From contig NZ_LN681226.1 of NCBI RefSeq assembly GCF_000953655.1, forward strand, positions 62,001 through 126,000: a DNA stretch of 64,000 bases. The letters run 5' to 3'. Positions within the stretch are counted from its first letter, which is position 1. Each line of letters begins with the position of its first letter. The notes beneath the pieces are model-generated. The model did no database searches, was not told where the DNA came from, and was given only the letters and a program-made list of their open reading frames with translations. The stretch comes from Legionella hackeliae (GTDB taxonomy: Bacteria; Pseudomonadota; Gammaproteobacteria; Legionellales; Legionellaceae). The position numbers and the translations under genes are program-made. Below are positions 33,082 to 41,226 of the stretch, piece by piece.

Positions 33082-34216
33082 TCCCCTTCAGGATTATGAA
33101 CTAATTGATTGTGATCTACTCATTCAATTAGGGATTTCTCCCATTTTTTTGATTAAAGATGTATCTAAATTTGTTAAGGACAGAGAAAATGTATTAGTAA
33201 GCTCATTTTCATTTGAAGATCTACTAGCTATTTGTGATTCGATTCGCCCTGATTATATAGTCTGTTTTTCGGAAGATATGTTTGTTGATATAGCAAAAGT
33301 CAGGGAAAATCTAAATATTGCAGGTATGAGCTTGAATACATCGATGCTATTAAGTCATAAAGATCTTATGTATCAAAAATTGGATGGTTTATTTTCATAT
33401 CCTAAAACAACTACATTGATTGAATCTTCAAACCTAAAATCAATCAAAGAAAAGATAGGTGTACAAGAGATATTTATTAAACCTATTAATTCCTCTGGTT
33501 CTTATGAGACATATCATATTAAAACCGAAGAGGAGTTTTGTAATTTTTTGCTCAATAAGAAAGAGAATGAGGAAAAATATATCGTTCAAGCTTATGTGGC
33601 AGATGATTTATACCATTCAGAATTGGCAGTATTTGATGGGAATATATTATTTGTAGAAGCCAGAAAATATACTCATCCAAATCATTTAATGGTCAGTAAA
33701 AATTTGCCTATATTTAGTCTGAATATTTTAGATGCACACCAGCGACAATTAATTTTGGATGCTTCGATTAAGGTGTGCCAGTTATTAGAATTCAATAACG
33801 GGGTACTTCACACTGAGTTTTTTATGAGTAAGGATGGTTATATTCAATTTATTGAAACCAATCCTAGACCTCCAGGTATTGGTCTAAATAAGCTATACCA
33901 GAAGAAATACTCCATAAGTCTTGAAACAATTTTATGTTGTATTGTTTGTGGGATTGAACCTCCTCGCTTGGTAAAGAATAAAAGCTATTACGTTTGTGGT
34001 TATTTTCCTACAAAGAACGGTGTTATAAAAAGAATTAATAAGCCTGAGCTTTCTGTACAAAATGAGTGGACACTTTTTGTTAGGCCAGATGATACCAGTG
34101 AGCAAATGGCGCATATGTCTAAGTCAGCGCTGGTAATTTGTTGGGATGATTCTATTACTGAAATAAATCAAACAGGAAACTTTCTTGCAGAGCAAGATAT
34201 TGTAGAAATATATTAA
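33053..34216 (+). CDS. ATP-grasp ligase (carboxylate-amine ligase type)
   Basis: A 387-residue ATP-grasp protein. After an N-terminal Rossmann-like part, the ATP-grasp region shows EIFIKPINSSGSYETYHI (nucleotide-binding Lys and Gly-rich loop), the YIVQAYVADDLYHSE strand, and the metal-binding GYIQFIETNPRPPGIGL. This pattern is shared with L-amino-acid ligases such as BacD-like enzymes, which join two amino acids through an acylphosphate. It starts 29 bases before the end of the preceding gene. Its presence with YcaO and TfuA suggests it builds or extends the substrate that is later thioamidated. Confidence 0.8.
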   Translation: MKIKKLLCIDPLQDYELIDCDLLIQLGISPIFLIKDVSKFVKDRENVLVSSFSFEDLLAICDSIRPDYIVCFSEDMFVDIAKVRENLNIAGMSLNTSMLLSHKDLMYQKLDGLFSYPKTTTLIESSNLKSIKEKIGVQEIFIKPINSSGSYETYHIKTEEEFCNFLLNKKENEEKYIVQAYVADDLYHSELAVFDGNILFVEARKYTHPNHLMVSKNLPIFSLNILDAHQRQLILDASIKVCQLLEFNNGVLHTEFFMSKDGYIQFIETNPRPPGIGLNKLYQKKYSISLETILCCIVCGIEPPRLVKNKSYYVCGYFPTKNGVIKRINKPELSVQNEWTLFVRPDDTSEQMAHMSKSALVICWDDSITEINQTGNFLAEQDIVEIY

Positions 34217-34365
34217 TTCTAAAAATCGATTATAGCCTCATTTTGGCTGCTGATGAGTTTTTAGTAAGGTCTTTAAACAGTTGTTCGTTCATATTTTCGT
34301 CACAATTGTTAAAAATATAAGTAAATTATATATGTCGTTTATACAAAAATCTACGGGTTATAGGA

Positions 34366-34617
34366 ATGCATAAATATCAATTAATAGAGTTTAATTCAGA
34401 TAGAAAACAAATCCAATTGGTTTCCAATAAATCAAATTTGCAACAAGTATTAGCAGAATTTTATAAAGAAAATTTTGAAAAGATGTTTGACGACAGTGGT
34501 TGTTCAAAGGGATATATTTCCGTATTTGTTAACTCAGAACAGATATCATCCATTAAAGACATTACTCTTAAACCTAATGATGAGGTGTGTATTGTAACTT
34601 CAATTTCAGGAGGGTAG
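34366..34617 (+). CDS. ThiS/MoaD-like sulfur-carrier protein ending in Gly-Gly
   Basis: An 83-residue ubiquitin-fold carrier. The diagnostic end is SISGG followed by the stop: the exposed C-terminal Gly-Gly is adenylated by an E1 and converted to a thiocarboxylate. EVCIVTSISGG follows the usual last strand of ThiS/MoaD. The E1/rhodanese gene starts five bases later, so the carrier and its activating enzyme are made together. It is not the thiamine or molybdenum-cofactor protein by context, as no thi or moa genes are present. Confidence 0.8.
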   Translation: MHKYQLIEFNSDRKQIQLVSNKSNLQQVLAEFYKENFEKMFDDSGCSKGYISVFVNSEQISSIKDITLKPNDEVCIVTSISGG

Positions 34618-34621
34618 TGGA

Positions 34622-35644
34622 GTGGATAGATACAAACGCCAAATTTCTGTTATTGGAGAACAAGGTCAAAAACTAATAAATAACGCAACAATTATGATCG
34701 TTGGACTCGGCGGGATAGGCAGTCCAGTAGCTCAATATCTTGCCGCAGCTGGTGTTGGAAAGTTAATTCTTGTCGACGATGATAAAGTAGATCTTTCTAA
34801 TTTGCATAGACAGATCTTATTTAATGAATCCGATATAGGGTTCTATAAGGCAGAAAAGGCGAGAGATGTTTTAAGTAAAGTTAATAAAAATGTGGTTATA
34901 GAGGCGCACACTAAAAGATTTGATGTGGATTTTGGCTATTCCTTAGTATCCGATATCGACTTGATCATCGACGGAACAGATAATTTTGAAACAAGATATC
35001 TTATTAACGATATTTGTGTTTTAAAGAATAAAGTATTTATCAGCTGTAGTATTTTGGTCAATATCATTCAGCTTGCTTTATTTGGTACAAAGCACCTTTG
35101 TTATCGTTGTCTATACCCTAATCCACCACCTATAGGTGTAATACCTAATTGTTCTGAAGCGGGTGTGTTAGGCACTGTGACAGGAATAGCAGGAACCATG
35201 GCTGCTAATCTGGCGTTAAATTACTTACTCAAGATAGAGAATGAGAAAGTACCACAGATACGAATAATAGATACAAAAAACTTCAACATCTCTTCGATGC
35301 CCATAAAGCAAAATAATAACTGTTTTGCATGTAAACAAAGAAAAATCAGCTTAAGGTATCTGCAAAATCAAAACGCTGATTATGGAATTTCCTTGGAGCA
35401 ACTTGATAGAACCAAACATTTTCTGGTTGATATAAGGCAAAAAGAAGAACGAGAGATTGCTAAGTTAGATGATGATCTATTTTTTCCTATAAAAGAGAAT
35501 ACTGATTATTCGTTTTTCTTATCGTATAAAGATAAAAAGTTGGTATTCTATTGTGCATCAGGATATCGAAGTAAATTGTTTGTATCAGAACTTAGAACCT
35601 TAGGCATTGATGCCTATTATCTTAATGAAAGGCTTTCTAAATGA
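34622..35644 (+). CDS. ThiF/MoeB-type E1 enzyme with a C-terminal rhodanese domain
   Basis: Residues 1-245 are an E1-like adenylyltransferase: RYKRQISVIGEQGQ, the nucleotide loop IVGLGGIGSPVAQYLAAAG, zinc-binding CYRC and CFAC, and the NCSEAGVLGTVTG segment containing the conserved Cys. Residues about 262-340 are a compact rhodanese domain with the active-site Cys in VFYCASGYRSK. Such MoeZ/MOCS3-like fusions adenylate a Gly-Gly carrier and load it with persulfide sulfur. Translation starts at GTG 34622 after AGGAGGG. YcaO overlaps its stop by four bases. Confidence 0.85.
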   Translation: MDRYKRQISVIGEQGQKLINNATIMIVGLGGIGSPVAQYLAAAGVGKLILVDDDKVDLSNLHRQILFNESDIGFYKAEKARDVLSKVNKNVVIEAHTKRFDVDFGYSLVSDIDLIIDGTDNFETRYLINDICVLKNKVFISCSILVNIIQLALFGTKHLCYRCLYPNPPPIGVIPNCSEAGVLGTVTGIAGTMAANLALNYLLKIENEKVPQIRIIDTKNFNISSMPIKQNNNCFACKQRKISLRYLQNQNADYGISLEQLDRTKHFLVDIRQKEEREIAKLDDDLFFPIKENTDYSFFLSYKDKKLVFYCASGYRSKLFVSELRTLGIDAYYLNERLSK

Positions 35645-36702
35645 TTTTTGAGCATACAGAAACGTCTTTAAGAGCTCGCAATTACGGCGAAACACTAAGC
35701 GTATTATCTCATTTCAAAAAACTGGCAGGAATTACACGATTAGCTGATTTAACCCATTTAGATTACACAGCATTACCTGTCTACACTGCAATAAGGCCTA
35801 GAGCAAAATCGTTAACTACGAGTCAAGGAAAAGGATTTACAAAAGAAGCGGCTCAGTGCTCGGCATTGATGGAGTCTATTGAAGTATATTTTGCTGAAGA
35901 ATTAGCTCCACAATTAACTAATAAGTCAGAGCTGGAGTTAGTTCAAGATAAAGCTGTTTTTTTACCAATAAATCATCTTTCAAAGTCTGTACATTTTAGT
36001 GATTCATCAAGACCAATGAATTGGGTACAAGCTGAATTAGTATTTGCAGAAAAAACCATTTTTGTACCTTTTTCTGAGTACTCACTAAATTCTTATTTGC
36101 CGGAAGTGTTGATTTACTCTCCTGATACAACCGGACTTGTGGGGGGAAATAATTATAAAGAGGCCCTTTTACACGGAATTCTAGAGGTGATAGAACGACA
36201 AAATGCGCAACAGATCTCTGAGATCGCTTTTGTTAATGGCAAAATGGTCAAAAATATAACAAAAAAATTTGATTGTCATATTTACTTTCATGAAAATATT
36301 TATGAAATTCCTTCGTTTGAGGTATTGATTAAATCAAAGAATCCTTTTGAAAATCAAATCCTATTTAAAGGAGGTGGATGTCATCTCAATAAACAAATAG
36401 CTTTAAATCGTGCACTGACGGAGGCCATTCAATCGCGAGTAACCACAATAGCAGGCTCCCGCGATGATTTGATTCATACTAAGTATGATTTTAAAACTAG
36501 TGAGTTTCCTGTTGTTACAGATAAAAAGGGTTTTGCTGAGCTGCCCAATTATTCGGTAGAGACGATAGACGATGCTCTTTCGGTTCTATTTGAAAAGATT
36601 AAGGGGAAGAATCAGGATATTTTAGTTTATAAATACTATGACAAAGAAATATGCATTTTAAAAGTAAAACTAGTTTCTATGGATTTGATAAGTCATGCAT
36701 GA
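35641..36702 (+). CDS. YcaO-family ATP-dependent enzyme
   Basis: YcaO proteins phosphorylate an amide backbone oxygen and let a nucleophile replace it, giving azolines, amidines or, with TfuA, thioamides. The conserved blocks are present: SLTTSQGKGFTKEAAQCSALMESIE (ATP-binding Glu residues), GLVGGNNYKEALLHGILEVIER, and HLNKQIALNRALTEAIQSR. Length 353. It overlaps the E1 gene by four bases and the TfuA gene by eight. The lack of a cyclodehydratase partner (E1-like C protein) and the presence of TfuA point to thioamide rather than azole formation. Confidence 0.88.
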   Translation: MIFEHTETSLRARNYGETLSVLSHFKKLAGITRLADLTHLDYTALPVYTAIRPRAKSLTTSQGKGFTKEAAQCSALMESIEVYFAEELAPQLTNKSELELVQDKAVFLPINHLSKSVHFSDSSRPMNWVQAELVFAEKTIFVPFSEYSLNSYLPEVLIYSPDTTGLVGGNNYKEALLHGILEVIERQNAQQISEIAFVNGKMVKNITKKFDCHIYFHENIYEIPSFEVLIKSKNPFENQILFKGGGCHLNKQIALNRALTEAIQSRVTTIAGSRDDLIHTKYDFKTSEFPVVTDKKGFAELPNYSVETIDDALSVLFEKIKGKNQDILVYKYYDKEICILKVKLVSMDLISHA

Positions 36703-37729
36703 AACCGTCGTTTTTTTAGAAACTTCCTTAACCTATCAAGAGGCGATACATCTACTTCCCCATGCGATGTATTTACCTTCAATCAAAAAGGGAGATGTGC
36801 TTAAAGCAATAAAAGCAGGATATAAACGGATAGTTATCATCGATGGAAATTTTTCCTGGGTTCCTTCTGTGTGGCATAAAGAAATATTAACAGCATTAGA
36901 CTACGGTATTGAGGTTTGGGGTGCGGCTTCAATGGGTGCTTTAAGAGCAGCGGAGCTGGATTCTTTTGGAATGAGGGGGCATGGACGTATATATGAGATG
37001 TATAAGAATGAAGAAGTAGATGGTGACGATGAAGTGGCAATTGCTTATTCTAAATTCAATAACGTACAAACTATTCCTTTAATCAATATCCGCCTAACGC
37101 TTGAACGACTAAATAGTATTAATAATGAAACTGTTTTAAATTCAATACGATCCATTTTTTATGCTGAAAGAACTTGGGTGAAAATTGCTCGACACGTGTC
37201 AGAAGATCTTTATCATTTGATTAAATCTAATTATATAGACGCAAAAAAAGAGGATGCAAAGTCGTTATTGCTTTCTTTAAACCAACAACACATTCTTTCT
37301 ACGGTTTCTGATTTAAATAGAAAAAAAAGAGAGTTTACTCTTTTTGAAAAAAAATTAATTGAGTCTACTTTGTCTTCTGTTTGGTTGCGTGCTCCTATGC
37401 ATGAGCAGACAGAATGTTCAGCTTCTCAACAGAGGGCGGAAAATATTCTTAAATTACTATCAATTCCTGAAACAAAAAAGAATAGGATCCATTATCAATA
37501 CTTACTGTCTCTTCTTGATCAACAAACGTACGCAATTACAGAATACGAGCTTATATATCAAGTCGAACAATTTAGAGAGGAGCATAATTTGTTAAAAGGA
37601 GAGGATTTTTTTAACTGGTTAAAGGACATGGGATTGCATGAGTCTAACCTAGAACAACTCTTTACCGATTATGTAAAACTTATGAAACATTTGATAATTA
37701 CCTACGATTTCAATAGTTATTTTAATTAG
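36695..37729 (+). CDS. TfuA-like protein
   Basis: TfuA proteins work with YcaO enzymes; in the archaeal methyl-coenzyme M reductase system and in thioamide peptides they supply or channel sulfur. The signature is clear: VWGAASMGALRAAELDSFGMRGHGRIYEMY at residues about 68-98. The rest is a helical C-terminal half of unknown role, making it longer (344 residues) than the minimal TfuA domain. Eight-base overlap with YcaO indicates tight coupling. It closes the operon. Confidence 0.85.
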   Translation: MHETVVFLETSLTYQEAIHLLPHAMYLPSIKKGDVLKAIKAGYKRIVIIDGNFSWVPSVWHKEILTALDYGIEVWGAASMGALRAAELDSFGMRGHGRIYEMYKNEEVDGDDEVAIAYSKFNNVQTIPLINIRLTLERLNSINNETVLNSIRSIFYAERTWVKIARHVSEDLYHLIKSNYIDAKKEDAKSLLLSLNQQHILSTVSDLNRKKREFTLFEKKLIESTLSSVWLRAPMHEQTECSASQQRAENILKLLSIPETKKNRIHYQYLLSLLDQQTYAITEYELIYQVEQFREEHNLLKGEDFFNWLKDMGLHESNLEQLFTDYVKLMKHLIITYDFNSYFN

Positions 37730-37772
37730 CCTATTCATCCTAAAAAATATTTTCACTTTTTTCTTATCCTTG

Positions 37773-37790
37773 CACCTAGGTGAATGCACC
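37773..37790. promoter_or_regulatory. nested inverted repeats before the CsrA-like operon
   Basis: CACCTAGGTG (37773-37782, perfect) is followed by GGTGAATGCACC (37779-37790), so CACC, GGTG and CACC half-sites alternate. They lie about 55 bases before the small gene that precedes the csrA paralogue. A repressor site controlling entry into the transfer region is plausible. Confidence 0.4.
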
Positions 37791-37841
37791 TTCATTTAAA
37801 TAATGGTTCAATAATCTTATCGCTTATCAAAATAATCCATT

Positions 37842-38027
37842 ATGACTGTAGAACAAGAAGTATTTGATATTTTAGAGAGTTGTATTTCCTGTTTGCAACA
37901 GGCGGCCCTAAACATAGGTGGCTTTGATTTTGATAAACATGCACAAGCAGCGATATATGCTTATTCATTATTAAGGAGGCAGCAGTTGTTTTTAATGTAT
38001 CCGATCGAGAATGAAACAGTGCATTAA
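37842..38027 (+). CDS. small protein upstream of the CsrA paralogue
   Basis: A 61-residue protein (MTVEQEVFDILESCISCLQQ at the start, then a helical AAIYAYSLLRRQQLFL segment). No domain is recognised. It is cotranscribed with the CsrA-like gene 34 bases downstream. In Legionella mobile elements the CsrA paralogue (called LvrC or CsrT) is preceded by small lvr-type genes, so this may be an equivalent; that identity is by position only. Confidence 0.55.
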   Translation: MTVEQEVFDILESCISCLQQAALNIGGFDFDKHAQAAIYAYSLLRRQQLFLMYPIENETVH

Positions 38028-38061
38028 CCGATAAAAATAAGCCAATAGAAGAGGAACAAAT

Positions 38062-38322
38062 ATGTTGATTTTAACACGTAGGGTAGGAGATACCGTAGTT
38101 ATCGGAAATGAAGTATTTTGTACTGTCTTAGAGCAACAACACGATGGCCAAATAAAGCTGGCATTTGATGCGCCAAAGTCTATTCCTATTCATCGCTTTG
38201 AGATTCAAAAGCAAATTATGCAAAAGATTATAGAGGGGACCTATACGAATGATGTGGCATGGAATGAAACAGTGATTGAGCGTTTAACGAGTCAGTTTAA
38301 TAGGGTATCTCACTGGAATTAA
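38062..38322 (+). CDS. CsrA paralogue (CsrT/LvrC type)
   Basis: CsrA proteins bind GGA motifs in mRNA leaders. The start MLILTRRVGDTVVIGNEVF and the segment IKLAFDAPKSIPIHRFEI are unmistakable, including the Arg/Glu positions of the RNA-binding face. At 86 residues it is longer than housekeeping CsrA (about 61-65) by a C-terminal tail. Paralogues at the head of transfer regions in Legionella elements control conjugation and can alter host traits such as motility. It lies directly upstream of traT and the tra operon. Confidence 0.85.
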   Translation: MLILTRRVGDTVVIGNEVFCTVLEQQHDGQIKLAFDAPKSIPIHRFEIQKQIMQKIIEGTYTNDVAWNETVIERLTSQFNRVSHWN

Positions 38323-38346
38323 CTGCTTATAAATAAGGATAATGCA

Positions 38347-39093
38347 ATGAACGCATACATTAAATCAGGATTGACACAATCATTGCTCGTTGGAGCGATG
38401 ATCGTACTTACAGGCTGTGCGGCAACTCACACTGTCCTAGAACACGGTTCGTTGCAAGTGAGTACAGGACAAAGCGACACCATCTTTTTACACCCCGTAT
38501 CCAGCGCTCAAAAAACGGTTTATGTTTCTGTGCGAAATACTTCTGATGAAGAGGTTACTATCCAGCCTCAGCTAAAAACCGCATTAATGAATCATGGGTA
38601 TAAAGTACTCAATAATCCAGATGCTGCACATTATATCTTGCAAGCAAATATCTTAAAAATTGGGAAAATGAGTGCTTCAGCGAGCCAATCAGCATTACTT
38701 GGTGGTTATGAGTCAGCTATCGCAGGAGCTGTGGTGGGTACGGCTGCAGGAAGTTTCACTAACTCCACGGCCGGAATGGTCGCTGGTGGTTTGGGTGGTG
38801 GATTAATTGGTATGGCTGCGGATTCGTTAGTTAAAGATATTAATTACACGATGATTACTGACATTCAAATCAGCGAAAAAGTGGGGAAAGGAATTAAGGT
38901 GAAAGAACAAGTGCAATCGAATCTAAAAAATGGCAGTAGCACAATGATCTCTCAAAAGTATTCCCGCGACAGCAAGTATCAAAGCTATAAAACGCGCGTA
39001 GTGTCGAACGCAAATAAAATGAATCTAAAGTTTGTGGATGCACGTCCCGCATTAGAACAGGGTTTGGTAAAAACAATTGCGGGTATCTTTTGA
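38347..39093 (+). CDS. traT: TraT surface-exclusion lipoprotein
   Basis: A 248-residue outer-membrane lipoprotein with lipobox MIVLTGCAA. The TraT pattern follows: VYVSVRNTSDEEVTIQPQLKTALMNHGYKV, then the Gly/Ala-rich hydrophobic stretch (AIAGAVVGTAAGSFTN, GMVAGGLGGGLIGMAADSLV) and DINYTMITDIQISEK. TraT blocks redundant mating and gives serum resistance. In F it lies after traG/traS, whereas here it leads the operon, just after the CsrA-like gene. Confidence 0.88.
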   Translation: MNAYIKSGLTQSLLVGAMIVLTGCAATHTVLEHGSLQVSTGQSDTIFLHPVSSAQKTVYVSVRNTSDEEVTIQPQLKTALMNHGYKVLNNPDAAHYILQANILKIGKMSASASQSALLGGYESAIAGAVVGTAAGSFTNSTAGMVAGGLGGGLIGMAADSLVKDINYTMITDIQISEKVGKGIKVKEQVQSNLKNGSSTMISQKYSRDSKYQSYKTRVVSNANKMNLKFVDARPALEQGLVKTIAGIF

Positions 39094-39186
39094 TTAAGCT
39101 TGAGTAGAGCTCTATTCCAGATACAGATCAGACATCGGATTAATTTTAAAGGGTTATGTTCACAACAAAGAAAAAAGGAGTACTTA

Positions 39187-39531
39187 ATGAGTGCAATTAA
39201 AATACTCATGCTGTCGATGACATTCTTGGTTGGAAGTGGAGTGGCTTATGCTGAGCCAGAGACAGGGCTTGAAAACAACGTAAAACTAAATCAGGTACTT
39301 ACAGCCAATATTCCAATGAATGAGGAACAGGATGTCGAATATTTCAAGCACATATTTACTAATGGAGGCCTTTATGAGTTTCTGTTGGCTCTGAATACCG
39401 AGGTGCCAGAACTATCTAAAACAGCCGAGTATGTGGCTTTGTACAAAAAACTGGATTTAACAAACCAGGTGTTGTCACAAATTTTAGTGGAACTAAAAAA
39501 AAACAATCAATTATTAAGTCAAAAGGAGTGA
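39187..39531 (+). CDS. small exported protein in the transfer operon
   Basis: A 114-residue protein with a Sec signal peptide (ILMLSMTFLVGSGVAYA, cleavage expected after AYA). The mature part is polar with a C-terminal amphipathic helix (LTNQVLSQILVELKKNNQLLSQ) that could form a coiled coil. ATG 39187 follows AAAAAAGGAG, so the longer frame from 39100 is rejected. No family recognised; the periplasmic location and position before the pilin gene suggest a role in pilus assembly or signalling. Confidence 0.6.
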   Translation: MSAIKILMLSMTFLVGSGVAYAEPETGLENNVKLNQVLTANIPMNEEQDVEYFKHIFTNGGLYEFLLALNTEVPELSKTAEYVALYKKLDLTNQVLSQILVELKKNNQLLSQKE

Positions 39532-39650
39532 CCATGGATGGATAAGCGCTCTTTTTAAAACCGCGATTCATTAAATAAAAAAGAATAAAAAATGAGCACA
39601 AGTTGGGGCTCAGGGGATTTCTTTACCCAAAAAACGGAGATTTATTAAAA

Positions 39651-40049
39651 ATGAAACAAATGAAGCTTAAAAAATCATCAGTATTCCTAAGCACCTTGCT
39701 TTTATCGGGAGCCGTGTTTTCGGCCTCTCTGGATAAAGAGGAGTTGGCTTCAGAGTGCCAATTTTTGGGAGCTAGTTTGAGCCAATTGGCAAAAGCCAAC
39801 CTCAAAGAGTATTGCACAATCGATGTAGGTTATTCAGGAAGCATGATGGAGCAGTCTGCCTCCTTAATTCGAGGCGAACGCATGGAACTTGCACGGGATA
39901 ATCTCGATTTTGCGAATAGAACATTCGCACGCGTTGCATCTAATTATAACGATTGTCCTTATTTCTCATCAATGACACGACCTTTTACACAAAAAATAAA
40001 TCATTTAATTCACGAATTAGATTCACTCAATCAGCGTTCATCAAACTAA
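39651..40049 (+). CDS. small exported protein before the pilin gene
   Basis: A 132-residue protein with a signal peptide (KKSSVFLSTLLLSGAVFSAS). The mature part holds four or so polar helices and three Cys (ECQFLG, EYCTID, YNDCPYF), which could form disulfides in the periplasm. ATG 39651 is used; the frame from 39603 has no support. It is followed 11 bases later by the TraA-like gene. Function not recognised. Confidence 0.6.
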   Translation: MKQMKLKKSSVFLSTLLLSGAVFSASLDKEELASECQFLGASLSQLAKANLKEYCTIDVGYSGSMMEQSASLIRGERMELARDNLDFANRTFARVASNYNDCPYFSSMTRPFTQKINHLIHELDSLNQRSSN

Positions 40050-40060
40050 AGGAGAGCATT

Positions 40061-40384
40061 ATGAATGTAAGTGCAGTAATCAGAAAGAGCAGTATCAAGC
40101 TCTATGAATTTATGAGGTGGTCTCTGCCCTTGCTGGTATTAAGTTGGCTTATTGTTTTATGCCTTACCAATATAGGTTATGCAGAAGGTCAAAATTATTT
40201 GAGTGGGGTCAAAAGCGACGTCAGTGCAACCTTCGGTAAGAATTCGGATTTGCCTGGGTATTTGTATGCAGGAGAAACGCTGGTGGCGGGCGTTACCTGG
40301 ATGAAAACCAAAAGTCCTTGGGTGTTTGTGGGGTTGCCTTTACTCATGATCTTCACGCATTGGGGTTTAAGTTATGTCGCATAA
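40061..40384 (+). CDS. traA: TraA-like F-type prepilin
   Basis: A 107-residue prepilin. A long leader (LPLLVLSWLIVLCLTNIGYA) ends at a likely signal-peptidase site before EGQNYLSG. The mature part resembles F pilin: VKSDVSATFGKNSDLPGYL (F pilin has VKATFGKDS), then two hydrophobic segments around a basic MKTKSPW turn. GGAG precedes ATG 40061 by six bases. The next gene (traL) starts inside its last codons, typical of the F order. Confidence 0.8.
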   Translation: MNVSAVIRKSSIKLYEFMRWSLPLLVLSWLIVLCLTNIGYAEGQNYLSGVKSDVSATFGKNSDLPGYLYAGETLVAGVTWMKTKSPWVFVGLPLLMIFTHWGLSYVA

Positions 40385-40664
40385 CTATTCCACATTTATG
40401 TTGTCAGAGGAGCCACGTATAGCAGGGATTCCTTTGACCACTGGATTACCCGTGTATTTGCTCACGGGTATTGGATTACTAATCGGTTATGCACCGCAGC
40501 TTTTTGTGATTGGGGCCGTTTTAAGTTTAATCATGCATGTTCAGTTTGGTGGGCTGCCTTTACGGGTTTTATTAGGAATTATTTATTGGTCCTTACCGCA
40601 TGCCATAACGACGCTTATTTTTAGGTCATTCCCTAATTCCGCGCATCGAATCTACGTGGGGTGA
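40374..40664 (+). CDS. traL: TraL pilus-assembly membrane protein
   Basis: A 96-residue protein with two hydrophobic segments (LPVYLLTGIGLLIGYAPQLF and VIGAVLSLIMHVQFGGLPL) and the typical end ALPHAITTLIF-like SLPHAITTLIFRSFPNS, close to TraL of F. It sits in the inner membrane and is needed for pilus tip assembly. It overlaps traA by 11 bases and is followed by traE four bases later. Confidence 0.8.
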   Translation: MSHNYSTFMLSEEPRIAGIPLTTGLPVYLLTGIGLLIGYAPQLFVIGAVLSLIMHVQFGGLPLRVLLGIIYWSLPHAITTLIFRSFPNSAHRIYVG

Positions 40665-40668
40665 GTTT

Positions 40669-41226
40669 ATGAACAGTGTATTTCGTGACAATGTGCTTTC
40701 AAAAAATAAAGTGTTGCTTCATCTGACACTGGCTTGGGCAGTCACATCCACCATTGCGGTGTTCATTTTGGGTGGGCTTTGTGTTCATGTTGTTAATAAT
40801 AAAGAAACGCATTGGTTGCCCATCTGTACTGAGGACGGTTACTTCTTGAGTAACTCCTTTTTTTCACCTTCTTATATTAAAGACATGACTAAAAAGGTTA
40901 TTCAATTACGATTAACCTACAATCCAGACACGGTAGCAGCTCGATTTGCTTCATTAGTTCATTTAATTCCTGCGTCTCATCAAGAGGCATTCAAAACCAT
41001 TCTGGACTCAGAGTCTTCAGTGGTGAAAGAAAAAAACATCAGCTCTGTGTTTTATGAAAAAGACATTGAAATAGACGAATCCACGCTGCAAGCCAAGGTA
41101 AAAGGTATCTTAAATCGAACCAGTCATGGTCTGGAAGTCAAGCCACAAAGCAAAGTTTATTTAGTCCAGTTTGCTCACTTGAACGGGATGATGTGGCCTA
41201 AGGCTATTAAGGAGGTTCATCAATGA
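40669..41226 (+). CDS. traE: TraE pilus-assembly protein
   Basis: A 185-residue VirB5/TraE-type protein with an N-terminal membrane anchor (LAWAVTSTIAVFILGGLCVHVV) and a periplasmic domain (WLPICTEDGYFLSNSFFSPSYIKDMTKKV). F TraE is about 188 residues. It contributes to the periplasmic part of the channel. The stop overlaps the traK start by four bases. Confidence 0.8.
   Translation: MNSVFRDNVLSKNKVLLHLTLAWAVTSTIAVFILGGLCVHVVNNKETHWLPICTEDGYFLSNSFFSPSYIKDMTKKVIQLRLTYNPDTVAARFASLVHLIPASHQEAFKTILDSESSVVKEKNISSVFYEKDIEIDESTLQAKVKGILNRTSHGLEVKPQSKVYLVQFAHLNGMMWPKAIKEVHQ

Noticed and set aside
34332-34373. 13-codon frame before the sulfur-carrier gene as a RiPP precursor
   Set aside because: Far too short, no leader-like sequence, and it overlaps the start of the carrier gene.
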